From the NCBI GenBank assembly GCA_032988165.1, contig JANTQF010000239.1, positions 1 through 53,445 on the forward strand: a DNA stretch of 53,445 nt. Reading direction: 5' to 3'. Below the pieces are notes generated by a model that searched no databases, was not told the origin of the DNA, and saw nothing but the letters and a program-made list of their open reading frames with translations. The DNA comes from Emmonsiellopsis sp. PD_33 (Eukaryota; Ascomycota; Eurotiomycetes; Onygenales; Ajellomycetaceae). Made by a program: the position numbers and the translations under genes. Numbering within the stretch: position 1 is the stretch's first letter; each line of letters starts with the position of its first letter. Of this stretch, positions 45,775-53,445 are shown piece by piece.

Positions 45775-48700
45775 ATGCCTGGAGCCGGCACTGACCCAGG
45801 CCAGAATACCGAGTTCAAGAGGAAGACCGCTCCTGACGATGCTAACGATGACCTGGCCGTTGTAGATAAGGCGTCTCCTTCACCCGGCAGAACTCTCCTT
45901 CCGCGCCCAGTCGCCTCTCTGGTGACACTTTTTGCCCAGTCTACGTCATTATCACTCCGCGTCGGCTCGTTTCTGGGCAGCTTTGCAATCGATAGCGCAA
46001 GGGCCACTACACTTACGAGCTTGGAGCTGAGCAGAGCTGTCGTCGAAAGTATCTTGGTTAGGGCAGGAAGAGATGTTGCCTTGCAGGGCAGTGAGTATGG
46101 AAGGGCGGAGGCCGAATCGTTGCTGGAGCGCAGTGTAAGTGTCGGGTATCTTCAACTATTCTACATATTCCCGTTACCAAATACTGAACGTCCTTTTATA
46201 TGTAGTTGGCGACATTGCACTCAACCATAACATCGGCTTCTTTCTTCGCCGCCGCGAGTTTCCGTCTCTCTTCCGTGACTCTGTCTTCGTTTTCGGTGTT
46301 TTCTCAGAACCTCCTTTCTACTCTCGATGCCATTCTGGGCTCGTCTGAATCCTCTCGCGCAATCGCCGCCATAATTACTCTCATTCGGAAAGAATTTCGC
46401 AAATCAGATCGGGGTGTCAGCGGAGAAAAGGCCGGCGTAGCTGATTTACTGGTTGGTTCGCTTGGCTTTGCCTTGCTACAAAGATGGGGGCGAAGATCAA
46501 CGGAGCGAGAAATGCGGGAGGATGGTAAGGAAGAAACTGTTTGGGATGTGGTGATTCTTGACAATGGATTAAGAGCGGACGTCGTCGGAACTCAGCAGAC
46601 CGATTACCCTAAAGACCTTGGCCATGAGCTTAGCAATGCGTCCACACGGCCCTCTTCGATTTTGTCACCAAACGATACCCCAAGGGACGGATCGTTTACC
46701 CCGTTTGACCAAGATATCGTCACAGGCAACACGCTGGGTTCCCTTATACCCCACGTCTCTCTCCCCGCAGATCACCAGCACCAGTTATCTGACGAGGAAA
46801 TTCGACGTTACATCGTGAATCAACTACCAGAAGGTATCCGTGCGTCAATACGGACGGATACCGTCACCTCTAGAACTATTACTGTTGATATTTTTGACGA
46901 TGACGCTGTGGATATATCTCCTCCGCCTGGAACTGCTATGATTGCGGAAAGGTTCCATCATTTGCAGGACTTGGAGTCAATAGAGCCTAGGACAGGCCTT
47001 GTTAAACGCCTACCTAAACATACCGTTGTATTTCGAACCGCGTCAACTCAATCTCAAAACGCAGAACTACGTCGACAGTCAGATACTCAGGATCAACCTA
47101 CGACTAAGAAGCCATATCCTTTAGGCAGGCGAGCGTCGTTACAGCTGGATGCTATAACAACCGACTCTGCACCGCCTTCCTCATATAATGCGATAAATCC
47201 AGCTTCTCGAGGGAAAGGCGCAAGCAGGCCGTCCCCTCGACGCCGCCTGAGCTCATCCTCGTCGATAAGCGATTCTGAAAGCCCAAAAGGGGGATTTGGA
47301 AGAGGTTCATTCTCTAAGCTCGCGCAAAAGGCCATGTCGAACACGGAAGAGAAAGCAAGCAATAAAATGCCGCCACTGAAAAGGATATCCAGGGGTTTGG
47401 CGAGCGCAGCCTCTCCGTCCAGCTCTAGAGAGGATGATAAATCGGACAAGGAAAATATCGCTCCTCAGGGGACCTCAACGAATACTTCGTCAAATACTTC
47501 CGCGTCCAAATCGAATCCTGTTGTAGCAAAATCCAAGCTTTCTGATGCCACAGATAAAGCCTTGCCCTCAGTCCCGGCGAAGAACGATTCTAAGAGGGGT
47601 TTGGGCAACACGATAAGTTCCCATTCGTACGGCTCACATTCCAAAGGCTCTTCCAAATCAGGCTTTTGCTCCCTTCAAGGGAAGAGTGTCGAATCCTTTG
47701 TTGCTCAGACCGACGCGTACTCTCTTCGTTCTATAGAATCTCGTCCTAGCTCCCCGACCATGGCAAGGAACCATGTCCGCAGTAGCAGCGTTCTGTCAAG
47801 GACAAGATCCGAGAAAGACGTGTCCACATTACTTAACGATAACGATTGCCCGCGTACCCCAACCAACCACCGCAGAGGGTCGTTCAAGTCACTCGCCCCT
47901 AGCACATACTCGATTGCCGATGCAGGCTCTGAAACTTCTTTGGTTCTCGCCCCCCGACCTGCAAAGAGTGTATACGAAGATCAAGCTACGATTTTAGCAC
48001 TCAAGCGTGATGGACGGGTGCCCGGAATGTTTCCTGCGAACCACCTTGCAAAGAATATCCAAAGATTTTCACGCTTCTCTTCTGCGTCGTATGGATCAAA
48101 CTTTCTTCGCGTAATGGGGATTGCGGAGAGCACACAGCAATGGCAAAAGGATGAATCCGTTCATGACGACCACCATGAACACAGCTCATTCTCAAAGTAT
48201 ACTGGATTACCCGCGTCAACTATTTTACTTTCCTCTTTTGTCGACCCTGCCGGTGGCTCGAACGCGGCTGGGGAAACGGCACAAGGGTTTCCCTTGGTCC
48301 ATTACCTGTCTTTGGACCATGAGTCCAAAGCCGTTGTCTTGACTCTCAGGGGAACTTGGGGTTTCGAGGACATATTAACCGACATGACATGCGACTATGA
48401 CGACCTCCATTGGCAAGGAAGGACATGGCAGGTTCATAAGGGAATGCATTCGTCAGCAAAACGACTCCTTGAAGGAGGAGGTGGGCGTGTCATGGCAACG
48501 ATCAAAGCGGCATTAGAGGAGTTTCCAGAATATGGCGTCATTTTCTGCGGCCACTCCTTAGGTGGCGGTGTCGCCGCCCTTCTCGCAACCATGATCTCAA
48601 AACCAAAGGATGGTGCTGATAAACTTGGACCTTCTTTCGTCACCGCTTCTAGAGCCGCAGCTGGACCACTGCTTTTAACCTCCCGCGGCACGCCCAAGCC

Positions 48701-49346
48701 CGAACAACCATTCCAACTATTCCTCCCTTCCGGCCGCCCCATACACGTCTATGCTTTTGGACCACCCGCAGTGATGAGCCCCTCCCTCCGTCGAGCCACA
48801 AGAGGACTAATCACAACCGTCGTCAACGGACAAGACATAGTCCCCACATTATCTCTGGGCGTGCTCCACGACTTCCATGCCGTCTCATTGGCTTTCAAAA
48901 GCGACATGTCCGAAGCCAAGTCCCACGTTCGCTCACGGGTATGGGATAGCATCAGCGCCAGCCTCGTCAATAAATTCTACATCAACCGGCCACCACTGCT
49001 CGTCCACGCAGGCGACGGGGTAGGCGAGGACTCGTGGGCGTGGACGACGTTGAAGTCGCTACGGGAGAACCTGGTCGCCCCCAAGCTTCTTCCGCCTGGT
49101 GAAGTGTTTGTTGTCGAGACGATGCGTGTGTTGCAGCGTGATGCTTTTACGCTTGATGCTTTTAACGGCAGTGATGGATCTCCACGTCTAGGTCGGCCAG
49201 CTACACGTGTACAATTGAAATTTATACGTGATGTTGAGTCACGGTTCCGGGAGGTGAGGTTTGGCTCCGGGATGTTGGGAGATCATAGTCCTGGCAGATA
49301 TGAGGCGAGTCTGGGTGTCCTGGCACGGGGAGTTTTGGAAGATTGA
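45775..49346 (+). CDS. Class 3 lipase domain protein (diacylglycerol-lipase-like)
   Basis: Exons 45775-46134 and 46206-49346 join to 1166 aa. The catalytic part is C-terminal. VLTLRGTWGFEDILTDM resembles the conserved start of the fold, and VIFCGHSLGGGVAALLATM holds the nucleophile Ser904. GQDIVPTLSLG has the likely acid Asp997, and a His follows in VLHDFHAVSL or LVHAGDG. A long N-terminal half (about 250-640) is Ser/Pro/Arg-rich and disordered, with many SP/SR motifs suggesting phosphorylation. Residues 1-170 form a helical, partly hydrophobic region (ASFFAAASFRLSSVTLSSFS). The architecture resembles sn-1 diacylglycerol lipases more than secreted triacylglycerol lipases: there is no signal peptide. 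The start MPGAGTDPGQNTEFKRK is the first ATG of exon 1. Confidence 0.9.
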
Positions 49347-50117
49347 ACTATTTTTTTTAGTTGATACCTATTGTCTCTTGCATGGGTGGGTTTATTTTCT
49401 TGGTTTCGTTTTAGGCGTGGGATTTTTGGATAGACCATACATTCGTTCGGCGCCTTTTTCATGTTTCAAGGTTTGGGGTCTTTTTTTTTGGGCGGGGGGG
49501 TGCATCATGATTAAAACGTATATGTCATTTGGATTTCTGGTGTCATTCAGTCATTCTTTCTTATTTCTCTCTTGTTACCTGTTTGGATAGAAGGAGCCAC
49601 CCAAGTTCCATTGGATAACCAGCGTGTTTTCAATGGCCCGTTGGATGCCTAGGGAAGGGGATGGATGCTGCCGAACCAGAAACGACCCAGCAGGAAAAGG
49701 ACCTTTCATCTATCATTAATTATATTTTAGCATCTGTATACATTCGCAGAAATAGTTATATATACCCCCTGATGATATAATACATAATTGTCAACAAGTA
49801 TCACTTCTCGACCACTTCATGGTGTAACTCGCATACCGCCCCTCGAGCTGAGCTAGCTTGTTCCATCTGTCAGTAGTTAATCCAGGGGAACGAAATAGGC
49901 TGGTTGTCTATCTACCTCTTCCCATCCCCGTCTGTCTGTTCCCTTCTAATTATTGACTAGAACCAATTCATTCCCCTCCAAACCCAAGCAGCTGATTGGG
50001 GAAAGTCAAAAAGGGACAGGCCATAATAAACCGCAGGCACACCCCGCTCCTTCACTCATAAATAGAGTAGTCTTGTCCGTGGACAAACTCGCTCTATCCC
50101 AGTAGAAAAGCAAGCGA
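49347..50117. other. Intergenic, lipase 3' flank
   Basis: T-rich 3' sequence (49347-49580) followed by mixed sequence with TATATA stretches (49730-49780). No coding evidence. Confidence 0.6.
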
Positions 50118-50456
50118 TTATCCGGGCGCGTATCTCGACACATCGCAAAGCTCTTTCATTTCACAAGTGTAGAAAAGGTCCATCCGGAGAATGAGGGATC
50201 CGCGCAGCTGGCTCTCTCTACTATCGTATTCCCGGAATTTCGCAAGGAGAAGATTCATCATGGCGTTCTGCGCGTCTGCAGAATACGTGAATGTAAGGCG
50301 GATGTGCGGATTGGGCCGAGCCTTTGTCCTTCCTGCTCCCTCATCCATACTCATCCAGAGTTGTCCTTTGCGTGTAGAGCGTGGCGTTGGGATAAGGGCA
50401 TCCGGGGGAGGGACCCCACGACATAAAAATTCCGAGAAGATTTGGAAGGGGGCCAT
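50118..50456 (-). CDS. Small unidentified protein (112 aa)
   Basis: A single uninterrupted frame from ATG 50456 to TAA 50118 with gene-like codon use (balanced, C/G-ending codons common). The product is soluble, with helical potential around HIRLTFTYSADAQNAMMNLL and RESQLRGSLILRMDLFYTCE. I recognise no family. It lies about 220 bp downstream of the PET117 stop on the same strand, so it could also be a translated-looking 3' UTR or an exon of a longer gene. An antisense frame of similar length exists at 50191-50628, so the evidence is moderate at best. Confidence 0.4.
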   Translation of the reverse strand: MAPFQIFSEFLCRGVPPPDALIPTPRSTRKGQLWMSMDEGAGRTKARPNPHIRLTFTYSADAQNAMMNLLLAKFREYDSRESQLRGSLILRMDLFYTCEMKELCDVSRYAPG

Positions 50457-50679
50457 ATCTGTCCGCCAGAATGCCCAATATCAAGCAATATCCCAAGCCA
50501 GCGTGTTTTCTGACGCTTTCCACCGTTCCTCCTCAAGGTGCGACCGGCAAGGACGGGCATATAAACGAGGCACACACCCTCCCCACCCTTATTTATACCC
50601 CACGCATCCCAAACCTTCACCAGATTAGGGGAAAAGCGTCGTTTAAATTCCCATACCCATCAACGCAATCCATAACTCT

Positions 50680-51203
50680 TCACCTGCCCCCCTCCGTCCC
50701 TGTCCCTGTCCCCGCACTTGTGTCCGCCTTCCCATTCCCATTCCCATTCCCACCCCCCTCCGCCGCCCGCCTATTCTCTTGCCTCGCCTTCACATCGCGA
50801 ATCTGCTTCTCCAGTCCCGTGCGGCGGAGAACCAGCTCGTCTCTGACCGTCTGGAGGGCTTGGATCTTTTCTGCGGGCGTGGCGAGTTGTTGTTTTTCGG
50901 CGTCCTGTTTAAAATAAAATAAAAATAGTTAGAGGTGGGATTGTAAATAAATTTCATTCAAGATTGGCTTTTGGGAGATAATCAGATCAATGCCCGGGGA
51001 CATGGCGATTTGAATAAATGATACAACAAAGGGGAGTAAAATGATAGGACGGTAATATATTCTCCAAATTCCCAACGCACCTTCTTCGCATCCTGATCCA
51101 TCTTCAATCTCGCACCGTACATAGATCCCGTAATCGTGATGATCGTTACGCCGGCGGTGAGGATGATGCGTCTGGCTTTTGGGGAGAGGGTTGCGCGTGC
51201 CAT
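50680..51203 (-). CDS. pet117: PET117, cytochrome c oxidase assembly factor
   Basis: Exons 51203-51081 and 50904-50680 join to 115 aa. Pet117 is a small mitochondrial inner-membrane protein needed for complex IV assembly, where it couples heme a synthesis by Cox15. The start MARATLSPKARRIILTAGVT with one N-terminal membrane segment (about 12-30) and then YGARLKMDQDAKKDAEKQQL is the family pattern. A helical part (ALQTVRDELVLRRTGLEKQI) follows. The last 30 residues are an unusual Gly-Asn and Gly-Thr repeat (NGNGNGK; GTGTGTEGG) beyond the usual end. The intron is 176 nt. It is transcribed divergently from the phosphatase-like gene. Confidence 0.92.
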
Positions 51204-51876
51204 TTTTCTCTCTCTTTTTTTCTCCGTTTTGTGTCTCCGTGTATTCCCTTTGGGAGAGGTACGGCGTTCAATGGCAATTGCGCAGGATGGCGGCTGGGTT
51301 TATTTGGATGTTTTCTTTTTTTGGTTGATTTTGCGGAAGTTGTTCGGAGGTTTTGGAGATAGTTAGCTAAGCTGCCGGATGGGTGTTTGCAGTGTTTGCA
51401 GCTTTGGGCGGGAAAGCCCTAATTAATTAATCTGGTTGTGCCCAGGAGGAACATGGAGATAGATTCATTTTTAATTGAGAAAAAAAGGGATATCCGAGAG
51501 CTGGCGGATTCATAGCAAATCGGATAATCCTTACACACATAGATCTATCTAAATCCTTTTGCTGCAGCGCCGTTAATAATCTGTCTCTCGTAATGATTAT
51601 GCAGATAGCCAGGAACAAGCTATGGCTGAGTTCGTTTGGTCGAGCCCCGCTATGACATTTTTCACACCCCATTATCCCGTTAAACCTGGAATAAGATCTT
51701 TGAATCGCGCATCCCAAGGCGCATAGAATTTTTATAAAACGTAACAGTAGCCACCAGCTTGGAAGAAAAGAAAAAAAGACAGACTAACTTCATGATAACT
51801 TGTCTCCCTCACATCACTCGTCAACGTATCTATCTCCCTCCATCCTTCGCAGTCAAACATACATACGTAACCCCCC
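51204..51876. promoter_or_regulatory. Bidirectional intergenic promoter, pet117 / phosphatase-like gene
   Basis: 673 bp between two divergent ATGs. A T/C-rich leader of pet117 (51204-51240) and a C/T-rich leader of the phosphatase gene (51795-51876) are visible. No specific factor site is obvious. Confidence 0.4.
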
Positions 51877-52994
51877 ATGCCCCCCGCACCCCGCTGCTTC
51901 ATCGTCCGCCACGGGGAGACCGAATGGTCGCTCAACGGGCGCCACACCGGAACCACAGAGCTCCCGTTAACAGAGGACGGCGAGAAGCGAGTAAAAGCCA
52001 CGGGAAAGGCGCTGGTGGGCAATGATCGACTAATTGTCCCCAAACATCTGGCTCATGTGTATGTAAATCGAACCCATTTCTCCAATGCTCCCTGCTCAGA
52101 TCGCCCCTCTTCTCCCTATGTCTCCCTCTATATAGCATGTACTATATATATTACCCCCACTAACAACACACAACAAACAGGTACGTATCCCCCCGCCGCC
52201 GCGCCCAACGAACCCTCGAACTCCTCGAGCTAGGTTGCCGGGAACGCCTACCCTGGGTATCAGGAGACCACGAAGAGCACAGCCACATCCGCACAGAAGC
52301 GACCGTGCAAATCACCGACTCGATTCGCGAGTGGGATTACGGCGACTATGAGGGCCTGAAGAGCGCGGAGATCCGCGAGCAGCGGGCCAAGGATGGGCTG
52401 GGTTCGTGGGATATTTGGCGCGATGGGTGTCCGGGTGGAGAGTGAGCCATGTCCTTTCCCTTCCTCTTTCTTCCATTTACTCTTTTCTCTTCCGCTGCGC
52501 CCTCGCGCGGCCAGCTATCCTCCCGACCCCCATTTTCATAATCGTAGATAAGGGAAAAGAGAGAAGCCCACTAACATCTCCCAACTCGCCAACTAGATCC
52601 GCCGAAGACGTTATCCGCCGCCTGGACGCGCTCATCGCAGACATCCGATCAAAATACCACAGCAAAGTAATCGGCAAGCCCGCACACGAAGCGGGGAACG
52701 GAGACGTGCTCATCGTCGCGCACGGACATATTCTGCGCGCGTTCGCCATGCGCTGGATTGGCAGGCCCCTGACGGAAACGGCGTTTATACTTGAGGCGGG
52801 TGGAGTAGGGACTTTGAGGTATGTTTTGGCAAGCCCATATCATGGGTTTGGAAGGCGGCAAAATCTTTGCGGGTTGGGGGTCGCAAAGGCCATGATAGGT
52901 GGTGGCTAACCAACTGATGCGTAGTTATGAACATAACAATATCGACGAGCCGGCGATTATCCTGGGGGGAGCGTTCGTTGTTGGAGACGATTAG
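51877..52994 (+). CDS. Histidine-phosphatase superfamily enzyme (SHB17/phosphoglycerate-mutase-like)
   Basis: Exons 51877-52058, 52181-52441, 52597-52818 and 52925-52994 join to 244 aa. The phosphohistidine loop is FIVRHGETEWSLNGRHTG, with His12 as the phosphate acceptor. YVSPRRRAQRTLELL gives the phosphate-binding arginines, REWDYGDYEGLKSAEIR the acidic proton-donor region, and LIVAHGHILRAFA the second catalytic histidine, His190. The DIWRDGCPGGESAEDV segment is like that of yeast Shb17 (sedoheptulose-1,7-bisphosphatase, riboneogenesis) and its fungal relatives, so sugar-bisphosphate phosphatase activity is more likely than glycolytic mutase. All four joins keep frame. No targeting signal is seen, so it is cytosolic. 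Confidence 0.92.
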
Positions 52995-53445
52995 GCGGGG
53001 TTTTATCCTGCTGCTTGGGCAGGATTCGCGTCGATGAATATCCAGGATGGCCTTGGGTTTTCGCATTTTTTTGATCGTGCCGTTCATCGTGATATTCCGG
53101 CCGGAGCGGTTAAAGTAAAAATAAACCGCACGCATAGACCCATACATACCATACCTCATACCCAATAGACCAAAACAACCCCCATCCATCCATCTCCTAT
53201 CCCATAACCACCCTTCCCAAGAGTATTTCTTCCCACGCCATAAACCCCCACCTTCCCCCAAACCAAAACCAAAATCATATCTCCCAAGCCAAACACCTCA
53301 ACCGCATAATCCACCCTTCACACGCCCTCCCCCTCCCCCTCCCCCCCCCTCCCCCCCCCCCACCCCCCCTCCTCCCCCTCCTCCCCCACCACCCCGCCCA
53401 CCCCCCCAACCCCCCCACCGCCACCGCCACCCCGCATCCGCCCCT
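52995..53445. other. 3' flank and C-rich low-complexity window end
   Basis: No gene is visible. From about 53320 to the end the sequence is almost entirely C with interspersed T and A. This is low-complexity DNA, possibly at an assembly edge. Confidence 0.7.

Noticed and set aside
1..53445. CRISPR array, prophage, rRNA or a biosynthetic gene cluster
   Set aside because: No direct-repeat/spacer pattern, no phage or rRNA sequence and no backbone enzyme was seen. The single LaeA-like methyltransferase and one SDR do not make a cluster.

Overview
The window is nuclear DNA of a filamentous ascomycete. Genes carry short introns (about 50-90 nt, a few longer) with GT..AG ends and CTAAC/CTGAC-like branch sites, promoters are CT-rich, and the proteins match fungal-specific families (ARG5,6 polyprotein, DFG5/DCW1 mannosidase, LaeA-like methyltransferase, TRM44, PET117). 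The style, with long simple-repeat intergenic stretches and an AT-richer island of decayed transposon-like sequence, fits Eurotiomycetes and perhaps Onygenales. That placement is inference.

Layout, left to right: a GPI-anchored GH76 mannosidase (-); a LaeA-like SAM methyltransferase (+); the exocytic v-SNARE synaptobrevin (+); the arginine-biosynthesis polyprotein ARG5,6 (+); the meiotic kleisin REC8 (+); a short-chain dehydrogenase (-) head to head with a FluG/GS-I-like ligase (+), sharing a 432-bp promoter with four GATAAG sites; a duplicated zinc-finger/DUF3237 protein (-); a 5-6 kb gene-poor island (about 27.5-33.2 kb) of broken reading frames, including a gag/retropepsin-like relic and a truncated SF1 helicase; TRM44 tRNA-Ser methyltransferase (+), convergent with SMC5 (-); a membrane RGS protein (-); a large class 3 lipase (+); a small unidentified ORF (-); PET117 (-); and a histidine-phosphatase/phosphoglycerate-mutase-like enzyme (+).

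For every intact multi-exon gene I checked by hand that the exons join in frame without stops. The genes are mostly housekeeping and do not form one pathway. Two functional groupings stand out. The SDR/GS-like pair looks nitrogen-regulated. The two SMC/kleisin genes (REC8, SMC5) both carry ACGCGT (MCB-type) boxes upstream. The most unusual material is the decayed island, the tandemly duplicated zinc-finger exon unit of the DUF3237 gene, the possible alternative acceptor in the synaptobrevin gene, and the split RGS box. I found no CRISPR array, rRNA or intact tRNA gene, and no clear new defence or biosynthetic system.
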